This document shows, one piece after another, positions 1 to 7,325 of a stretch of DNA of 64,000 bases (its first letter is position 1; every line of letters begins with the position of its first letter). The stretch is from Serpens sp035497915 (GTDB taxonomy: Bacteria > Pseudomonadota > Gammaproteobacteria > Pseudomonadales > Pseudomonadaceae). The notes under the pieces are model-generated. The model saw only the letters and a program-made list of their open reading frames with translations. It was not told where the DNA came from and ran no database searches. The position numbers and the translations under genes are program-made. The stretch lies in contig NZ_DATJCS010000015.1 of the NCBI RefSeq assembly GCF_035497915.1, positions 1 to 64,000 of the forward strand, given 5' to 3'.

Positions 1-11
1 GGGAGAAATAA

Positions 12-1250
12 TTGAAGAAGAACGTACTGATCATTGGTGCAGGGGGTGTTGCCAAGGTAGTGGCTCACAAGTGCGCGCAGCACAACGACGAATTGGGTCG
101 TATTGCCATCGCTTCGCGCAGTCTCTCCAAATGTCAGGCCATCATCGACAGCGTCACGGCCAAGGGCAGCCTGAAACAGCCCGCCGAGATCCGGGCCTAC
201 GCCCTGAATGCGCTGGATATCGAGGCCACCAAGGCATTGATCCGCGAAACCGAATCGCAGATCGTCATCAATGTTGGCTCCGCCTTCCTCAACATGTCCG
301 TATTGCGCGCCTGTATCGACACCGGCGCGGCCTACCTGGACACCGCGATCCACGAGGACCCGAGCAGGATCTGCGAAACCCCGCCGTGGTACGGCAACTA
401 TGAATGGAAGCACCTGGACGAGTGCCGCGAGAAGGGCATCACCGCCATTCTCGGGATCGGTTTCGATCCGGGCGTGGTGAACGCCTGGGCGGCCTTGGCC
501 AACAAGCAGTACTTCGACCGCATCGACTCCATCGACATCCTGGACGTGAATGCCGGCTCGCACGGCAAGTACTTCGCGACCAACTTCGACCCGGAAATCA
601 ATTTCCGCGAATTCACCGGTACTGTGTGGAGCTGGCAGAACAGCCAGTGGACGCCGAACAGCATGTTCGAGGTGAAGCGCACCGACGACCTGCCGGTGGT
701 GGGTGAACAGAACCTGTACCTGACCGGCCACGACGAAGTGCACTCGCTGTCCAGGCACCTGAACGTGCCGAACGTGCGCTTCTGGATGAGCTTCGGCGAC
801 CACTACATCAATGTGTTCAGCGTGCTGAAGAACCTGGGCCTGCTCTCCGAGCAGCCGGTGCAGACCGCCGAAGGCCTGGAAGTGGTGCCGCTCAAGCTGG
901 TCAAGGCCGTATTGCCCGACCCGGCCTCGCTGGCGCCCGGCTACACCGGCAAGACCTGCATCGCCGACCTGGTGAAGGGCAGCAAGGACGGCCAGCCGCG
1001 TGAAGTGCTGATCTACAACGTGGCCGACCACGAGGAAGCCTTCGCCGAAACCGACAGCCAGGGCATCTCCTATACCGCCGGCGTGCCGCCGGTGGCCGCC
1101 GCCCGCCTGATCGCCCGTGGCGAGTGGGATGCGCAGCGCATGGTCAACGTGGAAGAGCTGGCCCCCGAGCCGTTCCTCACCCTGCTGGATGCGATGGGGC
1201 TGCCGACCCGCATCAAGGACGAGCGCGGCGACCGCGCCTGGAACGAATAA
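12..1250 (+). CDS. Carboxynorspermidine dehydrogenase (saccharopine dehydrogenase family)
   Basis: 412 residues. The enzyme would reductively condense aspartate semialdehyde with a diamine (putrescine or diaminopropane) using NADPH to give carboxy(nor)spermidine, the alternative route to spermidine-type polyamines; it is cytosolic. An N-terminal Rossmann motif (GAGGVAKVVAHK) is followed by the family stretches GFDPGVVNAWAA, DVNAGSHGKYFATNFDPE and LPDPASLAPGY, which closely resemble the Vibrio enzyme as I remember it. The start is TTG, chosen because GGGAGA lies 5 bases upstream and the Rossmann strand begins immediately. The decarboxylase partner (nspC) is not downstream; it may lie before the window or elsewhere. 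Family assignment is strong; the exact diamine is inferred. Confidence 0.9.
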   Translation: MKKNVLIIGAGGVAKVVAHKCAQHNDELGRIAIASRSLSKCQAIIDSVTAKGSLKQPAEIRAYALNALDIEATKALIRETESQIVINVGSAFLNMSVLRACIDTGAAYLDTAIHEDPSRICETPPWYGNYEWKHLDECREKGITAILGIGFDPGVVNAWAALANKQYFDRIDSIDILDVNAGSHGKYFATNFDPEINFREFTGTVWSWQNSQWTPNSMFEVKRTDDLPVVGEQNLYLTGHDEVHSLSRHLNVPNVRFWMSFGDHYINVFSVLKNLGLLSEQPVQTAEGLEVVPLKLVKAVLPDPASLAPGYTGKTCIADLVKGSKDGQPREVLIYNVADHEEAFAETDSQGISYTAGVPPVAAARLIARGEWDAQRMVNVEELAPEPFLTLLDAMGLPTRIKDERGDRAWNE

Positions 1251-1265
1251 ACCTCGCCGATTCAC

Positions 1266-1294
1266 AAATCGCCCGCCTCTTTGGCGGGCGATTT
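1266..1294 (+). terminator. Rho-independent terminator of the polyamine gene
   Basis: A perfect 12-bp stem (AAATCGCCCGCC / GGCGGGCGATTT) with loop TCTTT starts 16 bases after the stop codon. The T-rich tail is short (CGTTTCG). Confidence 0.8.
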
Positions 1295-1317
1295 CGTTTC
1301 GGGGCAACACCACTCTC

Positions 1318-1395
1318 CTGTGGGGCCGGGTTTATCCCGGCCGACGGAGGTGGGGTCGACACTCCGCTGGCCGGGATAAAGCCGGCCCTACAAGG
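1318..1395. repeat. REP-type palindromic element, copy 1 of the GTGGGGCCGG family
   Basis: Begins CTGTGGGGCCGGGTTTATCC and ends with the near-inverted block GGATAAAGCCGGCCCTACA, so the two halves can pair as a long hairpin. Closely related copies are at 32467-32566, 32588-32700 and 36749-36844, always between genes. The size and layout fit Pseudomonas REP doublets (BIMEs). Confidence 0.8.
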
Positions 1396-1407
1396 GTTCC
1401 CCAGCCC

Positions 1408-2064
1408 TCAATCCCCCTCCGCCACTGCCTGCACATAGGCCAGGTCCGCAGGCAGCGGCTCGCCCTGCCCGGCCGCGACTTGAGCCAGATAGTCTCGCGC
1501 CTCCCGCTGCAGCGCCTGCCGCCGTTCAGAGCCTCCCTCAGCCGCCAGCCCCTGCTCGAGCGCGCGAATCTTCAGCAGCGCCTGCGGCTCGGACCAGCCG
1601 CCGCCAAATTTTTCCAGCGCCAGCAGATCGTCCAGCGCCGCCGCGTAGCGGCGCGCCTCGAGGTTGGCGCGCACCACCTCCAGCGCCTCGCGGGGATAGG
1701 CCTTGAGCGTGGCGCAGATACGGGAGATCTCCGGAGAGATGGCATCCGCCGGGTGGTTCACGCCAAATTCATGCATATAGATGGCGCAGTTGCCGCGCTG
1801 CTCGCGCAGGTCGAGGTAGCGGTAGTTGCCAGCCTCCAGCGGCATCTGCTGCGCCGTGATGCGCAGGTGCAGGATCACCGGATTGGCGAAGCCCAGCGCG
1901 CGCTCGGCTTCGAGCAGCCTGGCCAGCGCGCCCTGATAATCGCCGGCGGACAAGGCGGTACGGGCTTCCTGGATGTGACTGTCGACCCGATCGGAACGCG
2001 AGGCCTGCAGCGGCCCGGCGGCAACCAGACCCAGCAGGAACATGCCAACGATACGCTTCACCAT
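1408..2064 (-). CDS. Exported hypothetical protein, probably periplasmic, helical
   Basis: 218 residues. The chosen ATG sits 6 bases after GGAGGG and is followed directly by a signal peptide (MVKRIVGMFLLGLVAAGPLQA); the upstream extension of the frame lacks these features. The mature part is helix-rich, with TPR-like repeats (for example EARTALSAGDYQGALARLLEAERAL), consistent with a periplasmic scaffold. Only two cysteines are seen (around CAIYM and RICATL), possibly a disulfide pair. I do not recognise a named family. It is transcribed toward the polyamine gene, and the yggL terminator separates it from the gene upstream. Confidence 0.65.
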   Translation of the reverse strand: MVKRIVGMFLLGLVAAGPLQASRSDRVDSHIQEARTALSAGDYQGALARLLEAERALGFANPVILHLRITAQQMPLEAGNYRYLDLREQRGNCAIYMHEFGVNHPADAISPEISRICATLKAYPREALEVVRANLEARRYAAALDDLLALEKFGGGWSEPQALLKIRALEQGLAAEGGSERRQALQREARDYLAQVAAGQGEPLPADLAYVQAVAEGD

Positions 2065-2144
2065 GAGGCCCTCCGGATAATGCACCGAAGGTAGCGCGCG
2101 ACCCGCAACCACCACAATCGGCGCAAAGGTCGCAGTCCCGGCCA

Positions 2145-2170
2145 CAAAAAAGCCCTCGCAAGGAGGGCTT
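2145..2170 (-). terminator. Terminator of yggL
   Basis: On the minus strand, AAGCCCTC pairs with GAGGGCTT around a five-base loop and is followed by a run of six T. It begins 19 bases after the yggL stop. Confidence 0.85.
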
Positions 2171-2188
2171 GATCGGTTCCGCTGGCCG

Positions 2189-2527
2189 TTACTGCGGCTG
2201 GTGGATCGGCGCGTCCGGATACCAGACGTCGATCAGTTCGCCGGCGATGCTGCCAGACAGGTCGCGGTGGCCCTTGAGCCAGGCTTCGACCTGGGCACGC
2301 TGCTCGGCGGTCACCGAACCACGGCGACCCAGGCAGACGTAGCCGAATTCATCGGCGCCAATGAAGCCCAGGCCGTTGGCCTCGATGGCCTGGTCAAGGA
2401 AATCGTCCATGGCGGCGTTGCGCTCGGCATCGCTGATGCCGTCGCGGTAGTTCAGTTGCACTTCGAAGCCCAGTTCCTGGAATTCGTCGACGCAGAGTTT
2501 CTTGCGCAGGCGGCGGGATCTAGCCAT
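2189..2527 (-). CDS. yggL: YggL family (DUF469) 50S ribosome-associated protein
   Basis: 112 residues, basic at the N-terminus (MARSRRLRKKL) and otherwise the compact DUF469 fold (VDEFQELGFEVQLNY, GFVGADEFGYVC-like core). YggL is described as binding the 50S subunit in Pseudomonas and E. coli. The start has GGAGACA upstream; the longer frame adds only ten residues that do not belong to the family. Single-gene unit with its own terminator. Confidence 0.85.
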   Translation of the reverse strand: MARSRRLRKKLCVDEFQELGFEVQLNYRDGISDAERNAAMDDFLDQAIEANGLGFIGADEFGYVCLGRRGSVTAEQRAQVEAWLKGHRDLSGSIAGELIDVWYPDAPIHQPQ

Positions 2528-2657
2528 GGGGTGTCTCCTCAATAAAGTGGCGGGCACTCTACCGGCTTTAGCGTCGCCCTTGCAAATCCTTCACCTGAGC
2601 CGAAACCCAGCAACCATGCGGATTGCCGCCTAGCCGGGCACCCTTGACTGTTAGGGG

Positions 2658-2676
2658 GTGTCCACAAAACCAGTCA
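2658..2676 (+). promoter_or_regulatory. Candidate enhancer-binding-protein site C (dctP upstream)
   Basis: Reads TGTCCACAAAACCAGTC. It shares TGTCCA and AAAACC with the strong site before hbdH (7254-7274, read on the minus strand), but the right arm is degenerate (AGTC in place of GGAC). Its centre lies 22 bases from site D. Confidence 0.4.
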
Positions 2677-2679
2677 GCT

Positions 2680-2699
2680 CAGTCTTGATTACTGGACAT
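2680..2699 (+). promoter_or_regulatory. Candidate enhancer-binding-protein site D (dctP upstream)
   Basis: Reads CAGTCTTGATTACTGGACAT. It matches the hbdH-side site base for base at CAGTC and CTGGACAT with equal spacing. The dyad is GTCT-N8-GGAC, one arm mismatch. Confidence 0.5.
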
Positions 2700-2721
2700 T
2701 GTGGCGGCAACCGTCGCCATG

Positions 2722-2740
2722 CATGTCCAACTTTTCGGAC
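2722..2740 (+). promoter_or_regulatory. Candidate enhancer-binding-protein site A (dctP upstream)
   Basis: Reads CATGTCCAACTTTTCGGAC, a perfect GTCC-N8-GGAC dyad. The flanks CATGTCCA and CGGAC are identical to those of the hbdH-side site at 7254-7274 when that is read on the minus strand. It lies about 62 bases upstream of the -24 GG. Confidence 0.55.
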
Positions 2741-2792
2741 CCAGTCACCGAGCAAAATCCTTACCCATTGATTTTAAAGGGAATTCTGTATC

Positions 2793-2808
2793 AGGTATGG
2801 AACCTGCT
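2793..2808 (+). promoter_or_regulatory. Candidate sigma-54 (-24/-12) promoter of dctPQM
   Basis: AGGTATGGAACCTGCT contains the invariant GG-N10-GC and fits TGG-YRYR-N4-TTGC with two mismatches. It lies about 118 bases before the dctP start, downstream of three candidate activator sites. No better -24/-12 match was seen in this region. Confidence 0.45.
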
Positions 2809-2925
2809 TAGTTCCAACCGCCACCTGCCGATGTTTCGCAGTGTCGATCGCTACGGCCAACCGGGCGTGATCTGCGCTACTGTCCGACCGGTAGCGCTTA
2901 CAAAAACAACAAGAAGGTACTCAGC

Positions 2926-4011
2926 ATGTCCATGAAGCAACCGTTCTGCCGCCTGACCTTGGGTGCTACCGCCGCGACGCTGCTCGCCAGCAGCCTGCTG
3001 ACCAGCTCGGCGATGGCCAGCGAGAAGATCCGCTGGCAGGTACCGCTGGCCTTCCCTTCCCACCTTGTCGGCCTGACCACCCCGGTCAAGCACCTCTCCG
3101 AGTCACTCAAGACCATCTCGGGCGGCAACATCCAGCTCCGCTACTACGAGCCCGGCGAACTGGTGCCGCCATTCGAGATCATGAATGCGGTGAGCACCGG
3201 CAAATACCCGGCCGGCTACACCTGGATCGGCTACGACCAGGGCACCATCCCCGCCCTGCCGCTGTATTCCGGCGCGCCGTTCAACATGGAGCCGCCGGCG
3301 CACCTGGCCTGGTACTACCAGGGCGACGGCAAGAAGCTGCTGGAGGAGATCTACGCCGAGCGCAACATCCATCCGATGCTGTGCAGCATCATCGGCCCGG
3401 AGGGCGCCGGCTGGTTCGCCAAGCCGATCGAGAAGCTGGACGACTTCGACGGCCTGCGCATCCGCTTCGCCGGCATCGGCGGCAAGGTGCTGGAGAAGCT
3501 CGGCGCCTCGGTGACCATGGTGCCCGGCGGGGAGATCTACCAGGCGCTGGAGCGCAAGACCATCGATGCCACCGAGTTCTCGCAACCGGCGGTGGACAAG
3601 ATGCTGGGCCTGGACCAGATCATCAAGAACTACATCATGCCCGGCTGGCACCAGACCCTCACCACCTCGCACCTGCTGGTCAACAAGGATGTCTGGGACA
3701 AGCTCAAGCCGGAAAGCCGCGCGCTCATCGAGATGGGCTGCGAAGCTGCCACCCTCAAGGGCTTCGCCGAGAGCGAGTGGGCCCAGCCGACCGCGCTGCG
3801 CGACTATGGCAAGCAGGGCGTGAAGGCCCAGGTGCTGCCCGAGCCGGTACTGCGCGAACTGCAGAAGGTAACCGACGAAGTGCTCGACGAGATGGCCGCC
3901 AAGGACGAGATGTTCAAGCGTGTGCTGACCAGCCAGCGCACGTTCATGCAGCATCACTCGATCTGGCACGGCATGGGCTACCTGCCGCGCGACTACTACC
4001 AGTACGACTGA
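2926..4011 (+). CDS. dctP: TRAP transporter periplasmic substrate-binding protein (DctP family)
   Basis: 361 residues. It would bind an organic acid in the periplasm and hand it to the DctQM permease. The N-terminal signal peptide ends near TSSAMASEKIRW. DctP features include GLRIRFAGIGGKVLEKLGASVTMVPGGEIYQALE (here shortened in reading: the arginine of LRIR is the usual carboxylate-binding position) and DATEFSQPAVD. The overall style resembles the 2-oxoacid/mannitol-chloroaromatic subgroup. AAGAAGG precedes the ATG by 8 bases. It is first of a three-gene operon, with three dyads and a -24/-12 promoter candidate upstream. Substrate unproven; shared control with an hbdH remnant suggests a short hydroxy- or oxo-acid. 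Confidence 0.9.
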   Translation: MSMKQPFCRLTLGATAATLLASSLLTSSAMASEKIRWQVPLAFPSHLVGLTTPVKHLSESLKTISGGNIQLRYYEPGELVPPFEIMNAVSTGKYPAGYTWIGYDQGTIPALPLYSGAPFNMEPPAHLAWYYQGDGKKLLEEIYAERNIHPMLCSIIGPEGAGWFAKPIEKLDDFDGLRIRFAGIGGKVLEKLGASVTMVPGGEIYQALERKTIDATEFSQPAVDKMLGLDQIIKNYIMPGWHQTLTTSHLLVNKDVWDKLKPESRALIEMGCEAATLKGFAESEWAQPTALRDYGKQGVKAQVLPEPVLRELQKVTDEVLDEMAAKDEMFKRVLTSQRTFMQHHSIWHGMGYLPRDYYQYD

Positions 4012-4084
4012 CGGCTGCGCGCCAGCCGGCGGGCACGGCGACGTGCCCGCTTCTCATCCCCTGTGTCGAGATTTCGAGGTCGCC

Positions 4085-4687
4085 GTGTCCTTCAAGCCCG
4101 TCTCTCCCGATGCGCCAGCGCCCGACGCGCTGCCGTACAACCGTATCTCGCGGCCACTGGATCGCCTGCTGGTGGCCATCGGCGAAGCCAGCGCCTGGCT
4201 CTGGCTTGCGGTTCTGCTGGTCGTGCTGGCCAACGTGTTCAGCCGCTTCGCCCTCTCGCGCGGCTCCATTGCGCTGGAGGAGTTGTCCTGGCACCTGTTC
4301 GGCGCCGCCCTGATGCTCGCCCTCGCCTACGCCGTGGTGCGCGACGACCATGTGCGCGTCGACGTGCTGCGCGAGCGCTTCAGCCTGCGCAGCCAGGCCT
4401 GGATCGAGCTGCTCGCCATCCTGCTGCTGGCCTTGCCGGTGATCGCGCTGATGATCGATGCGCTGATCCCCTACGCCTACCAGGCCTACCTGTACAACGA
4501 GCGTTCCCAGGCGCCGAGCGGGCTGCCCTATCGCTTCATCTTCAAGAGCGTGCTGCCGCTGGGGCTGCTGCTCGTGGCGCTGGCCCTGTTCTCCCGGGCG
4601 CTGCGTTGCAGCACGCTGCTGTTCAATTTCCCGCGGGCCCTGACGGCCCCCTCGAACGACCGCGACCGCGGCCGTTCGCAGCCCTGA
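4085..4687 (+). CDS. dctQ: TRAP transporter small permease (DctQ family)
   Basis: About 200 residues from the GTG start, with four predicted membrane helices (for example WLWLAVLLVVLANVFSRF, LFGAALMLALAYAVV, LLAILLLALPVIALMI, VLPLGLLLVALALF). In this family the small subunit stabilises the large DctM channel. The motif EELSWHLFGAAL and the following DDHVRVDV are typical of DctQ. I prefer GTG at 4085 to ATG at 4043 because GAGG lies 6 bases before it and the first 14 residues of the longer form look like untranslated leader. 73 bases separate it from dctP and 16 from dctM. Confidence 0.85.
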   Translation: MSFKPVSPDAPAPDALPYNRISRPLDRLLVAIGEASAWLWLAVLLVVLANVFSRFALSRGSIALEELSWHLFGAALMLALAYAVVRDDHVRVDVLRERFSLRSQAWIELLAILLLALPVIALMIDALIPYAYQAYLYNERSQAPSGLPYRFIFKSVLPLGLLLVALALFSRALRCSTLLFNFPRALTAPSNDRDRGRSQP

Positions 4688-4703
4688 TGGAGTCGTCGCA
4701 ATC

Positions 4704-6074
4704 ATGGGTCTGGAAGAAATCCTCGTCATCGCCATGTTCGCCAGCTTCATGGGCCTGCTGTTGCTCGGCTTCCCGGTCGCCTGGTCGCTGGCGGGCATCG
4801 GCCTGCTGTTCGCCGTGCTCGGCTATGTACTGATCGAACAGTTCGACGCCGACCTCTGGTTCACCTGGGACGGCACCATCGGCGTACTGGATGCGCGCAT
4901 CTACGGCATCGTCGCCAACGAGTTGATGGTGGCGCTGCCGCTGTTCATCTTCATGGGCATCATGCTCGACCGCTCCGGCATCGCCGAACGGCTGATGCAC
5001 AGCCTGGTCCGCGTCCTCGGCCCGCTGCGCGGCGGCTACGCGGTGACCGTGGTGGTGGTCGGCATCCTGCTCGCCGCCTCCACCGGCATCGTCGGCGCCT
5101 CGGTGGCGCTGCTCGGCATGCTGTCACTCGGGCCGATGCTGCAGGCCAACTACAACAAGAGCCTGGCGGTGGGCACCGCCTGTTCGGTGGGTACGCTGGG
5201 CATCCTGATTCCGCCGAGCATCATGCTGGTGCTGATGGCCGACCGCCTCGGCACTTCGGAAGCCTCGGTGGGCAAGCTGTTCATGGGCGCGCTGATCCCG
5301 GGGATGCTGCTGGCGCTGATGTACGTGCTCTACATCGTGCTCGTCGCCTGGCTGAAGAAGGACTTCGCCCCGGCCCCCGCCAACCGGTCGAAGCTCGATG
5401 CCCGCGCGCTGCTCGACGTGTTCCGGGCGGTTGTGCCGCCGCTGGCGCTGATCTTCGCCGTGCTCGGCTCGATCTTCTTCGGCATCGCCACCACCACCGA
5501 GGCCTCGGCGGTCGGTGCGGCCGGCGCGCTGTTGATGGCGGCCGGCGGCCGTCGCCTGAGCCTTTCGGTGCTCAAGGACGCCCTGTACCAGACCAGCCGT
5601 ACCGCCGCCTTCATCTTCGGCATCTTCATCGGCGCCACGGTGTTTGCCGCCGTGCTGCGCGGCCTGGGCGGTGACGACGTGATCCGCGCCGCGCTGACCG
5701 GCCTGCCCTTCGGCCAGACCGGCGTGCTGCTCACCGTGCTGGCGATCACCTTCCTGCTGGGGTTCTTCCTCGACTGGGTGGAGATCACCCTGATCATCCT
5801 GCCGCTGGTGGCGCCGGTGCTGTTCTCCATGGGCGTCGACCCGTTGTGGTTCGCCATCCTTTTCGCCCTGTGCCTGCAGACCTCGTTCCTCACCCCGCCG
5901 GTGGGCTTCGCCCTCTTCTATATCAAGGGCGTCTGCCCGCCGGGCATCAGCACCCGCGACATCTACCTGGGGGTGGCGCCCTTCATCGTCCTGCAGCTGC
6001 TCGGTCTGGCCCTGGTGTTCTACTTCCAGCCACTGGCCACCTGGCTGCCCAACGAAGTGTATGGCGGCCCGTAG
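4704..6074 (+). CDS. dctM: TRAP transporter large permease (DctM family)
   Basis: 456 residues, the usual DctM length, with about 12 hydrophobic segments. This subunit carries out sodium-coupled transport of the substrate delivered by DctP. Typical stretches are LPLFIFMGIMLDRSGIAERL, GTLGILIPPSIMLVL and LQTSFLTPPVGFALFYIKGV. The ATG follows a GGAG located a little far upstream (about 12 bases). It ends the dctPQM operon; a hairpin and then the truncated regulator gene follow. Confidence 0.92.
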   Translation: MGLEEILVIAMFASFMGLLLLGFPVAWSLAGIGLLFAVLGYVLIEQFDADLWFTWDGTIGVLDARIYGIVANELMVALPLFIFMGIMLDRSGIAERLMHSLVRVLGPLRGGYAVTVVVVGILLAASTGIVGASVALLGMLSLGPMLQANYNKSLAVGTACSVGTLGILIPPSIMLVLMADRLGTSEASVGKLFMGALIPGMLLALMYVLYIVLVAWLKKDFAPAPANRSKLDARALLDVFRAVVPPLALIFAVLGSIFFGIATTTEASAVGAAGALLMAAGGRRLSLSVLKDALYQTSRTAAFIFGIFIGATVFAAVLRGLGGDDVIRAALTGLPFGQTGVLLTVLAITFLLGFFLDWVEITLIILPLVAPVLFSMGVDPLWFAILFALCLQTSFLTPPVGFALFYIKGVCPPGISTRDIYLGVAPFIVLQLLGLALVFYFQPLATWLPNEVYGGP

Positions 6075-6081
6075 GCCTGCT

Positions 6082-6112
6082 GAGCCGCCTTGCCCGCGCG
6101 GCGAGGCGGCTC
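6082..6112 (+). terminator. Hairpin after dctM
   Basis: GAGCCGCCT pairs with AGGCGGCTC around a 13-base GC-rich loop, 8 bases after the dctM stop. There is no strong T tract, so termination may be partial. Confidence 0.45.
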
Positions 6113-6151
6113 CCATAATCTCCCCCATCCCTCTGCGGAACCCCTGCTGCC

Positions 6152-6865
6152 ATGGCCATCTCCCGCAACGACCTCGACCAGCACGGTCTGATCGTCGGCG
6201 TGTCCCCCGAGCGCTTTCGCGCGGTGGCGATGCCGCTGCTGTTCGACCACCTCAATGCCCAGTGCGAAGGCACCATCGCGGTCAACCGCCAGGCACGCAT
6301 CGTCTGGATCAACGACAAGTACGCCGAGAAGCTCGGCATCAGCCCGCCGCACAGCGTGCTCGGCAAGGAGGTCGAGGACGTACTGCCGGCCAGCCGCCTG
6401 CGCGAGGTAATGGAGAGTGGCCAGCCGAGCATGCTCGACCTGATGGCCTTCGGCAGCGAGCACTTCGTGGTTACCCGCATCCCGCTGCGCGACGAGGACG
6501 GCACCCTGGTCGGCGCCCTGGGCTTCGTCCTGCTGGATCGCGCGCACCAGCTCAAACCACTGATGGCCAAGTACAACAGCCTGCAGAACCAGTTGCTGGC
6601 CACCCAGAGTGAGCTGGCCAAGGCACGCCGCGCCCGCTACACCATCGCCGGCTTCATCGGTGGCAGCGCCGCCGCCACCGAGGTCAAGCGCCAGGCCCGA
6701 CGCGCCGCGCAGCTGGACGCCACGGTGCTGCTGCGCGGCGAGACGGGCACCGGCAAGGAACTGCTGGCGCAGGGCATCCACAACCTGTCGCCGCGCGCCA
6801 ATGGCCCGTTCGTGGCGGTCAATGTCGCCGCAATCTGCTGCGCATCGGCCATGTCCGCCGGGTAG
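6152..6865 (+). pseudogene. Truncated sigma-54 enhancer-binding regulator (PAS plus start of AAA+)
   Basis: 237 codons, of which about 228 are native. Residues about 30-140 form a PAS-like sensor (GTIAVNRQARIVWINDKYAEKLGI), then a short helical linker, then the start of the AAA+ domain with Walker A LLRGETGTGKELLAQGIH and PFVAVNVAAI. There the homology stops: the GAFTGA loop, Walker B, arginine finger and DNA-binding helix-turn-helix are all missing, and nine unrelated residues lead to a stop. It cannot activate transcription. The break is at 6829-6836, where the sequence turns into hbdH on the other strand. It lies next to dctPQM and hbdH, so it was probably their activator; a regulator of this type (HbcR, PA2005) is reported to control 3-hydroxybutyrate use in P. 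aeruginosa. Confidence 0.88.
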
Positions 6866-7032
6866 TGACCGACTCGCGTGCCATGGCGGCCTAGCTCGGC
6901 AAGCACACCTTCGACGTCGCCGAAGCCGTTGATCACCACCGCGGCACCGGCCGCGGCCAGACGGTGGGCGATGCCCAGACCGATGCCGCTGGTGGCGCCG
7001 GTAACCAACGCGATCCTGCCTTTGAGATTCAT
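6829..7032 (-). pseudogene. hbdH: 5' remnant of 3-hydroxybutyrate dehydrogenase
   Basis: About 68 native codons. The ATG follows GGAGGG by 3-4 bases, and the product begins MNLKGRIALVTGATSGIGLG, then NGFGDVEGVLAEL and HYPADMADAQQI, which is the diagnostic start of D-3-hydroxybutyrate dehydrogenase (SDR family; NGFGD and HxPADM are characteristic). The frame then runs antisense through the regulator to a stop at 6637, giving a 131-residue chimera. The catalytic Ser-Tyr-Lys and the rest of the fold (about 190 residues) are lost. The gene converged on the regulator gene and was cut by the same deletion. It retains a -24/-12 promoter candidate and one activator site. Confidence 0.87.
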
Positions 7033-7086
7033 GGGCCCTCCTGCCAGTGAGGGGCCCGCCGAGGGCCCAGGTGATGAGCGACCTAC

Positions 7087-7103
7087 AGCGAAAGACGTGC
7101 CAG
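7087..7103 (-). promoter_or_regulatory. Candidate sigma-54 (-24/-12) promoter of hbdH
   Basis: On the minus strand, CTGGCACGTCTTTCGCT fits TGGCACG-N4-TTGCT with a single mismatch (TCGC for TTGC) and has GG-N10-GC. The predicted start of transcription is about 45 bases before the hbdH ATG. Known RpoN dependence of 3-hydroxybutyrate genes in Pseudomonas supports it. Confidence 0.65.
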
Positions 7104-7253
7104 ATCGCCTGAGTCCAGCCTGGCGGCGCACTGCAGGCCAGGGTTTACGGGGTTTGCCATGGGCTTCGGCGAGGCCCAGCAACATCCTGCCGGGCCTCGC
7201 CGGAGGTCTTGTTCTCTGGGCATGTTCAGCGGAAGCGGCGGCCGGCGGGGTCA

Positions 7254-7274
7254 CAGTCCGGTTTTCTGGACATG
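7254..7274 (-). promoter_or_regulatory. Candidate enhancer-binding-protein site B (hbdH upstream)
   Basis: On the minus strand it begins CATGTCCAGAAAACCGGAC, a perfect GTCC-N8-GGAC dyad. It shares CATGTCCA-N6-CGGAC exactly with site A before dctP, and in the other orientation matches site D at 16 of 21 positions. Its centre is about 163 bases upstream of the -24 GG, a usual enhancer distance. Confidence 0.6.
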
Positions 7275-7287
7275 CTGCGTCAATGCC

Positions 7288-7325
7288 CAAGTGGCGCCCG
7301 GCGGGCGGGTCGCCTGCGCCACTTG
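7288..7325. repeat. 10-bp inverted repeat with 18-base spacer
   Basis: CAAGTGGCGC at 7288-7297 and GCGCCACTTG at 7316-7325 are perfect complements around a G/C-only spacer with one T pair. It could be a protein-binding dyad or a cruciform; there is no T tract to make it a terminator. Confidence 0.6.

Larger units (their letters stand above)
2558..2925. other. Regulatory region between yggL and dctP
   Basis: 368 bases without a convincing gene. It holds three dyads of the form GTCC-N8-GGAC (listed separately), a -24/-12 promoter candidate at 2793-2808 and the dctP ribosome binding site AAGAAGG at 2911-2917. A 78-codon frame at 2699-2935 has no ribosome binding site or family resemblance and overlaps the dctP start, so I leave it out. 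Confidence 0.6.

Noticed and set aside
2651..2700. Possible insertion-sequence end (GGGGGTGTCCACAAAACC)
   Set aside because: No partner end, target duplication or transposase fragment; the sequence is better explained as two activator dyads matching those before hbdH.
2699..2935. 78-codon frame upstream of dctP
   Set aside because: No ribosome binding site, overlaps the dctP start and covers the activator dyads and promoter candidate.
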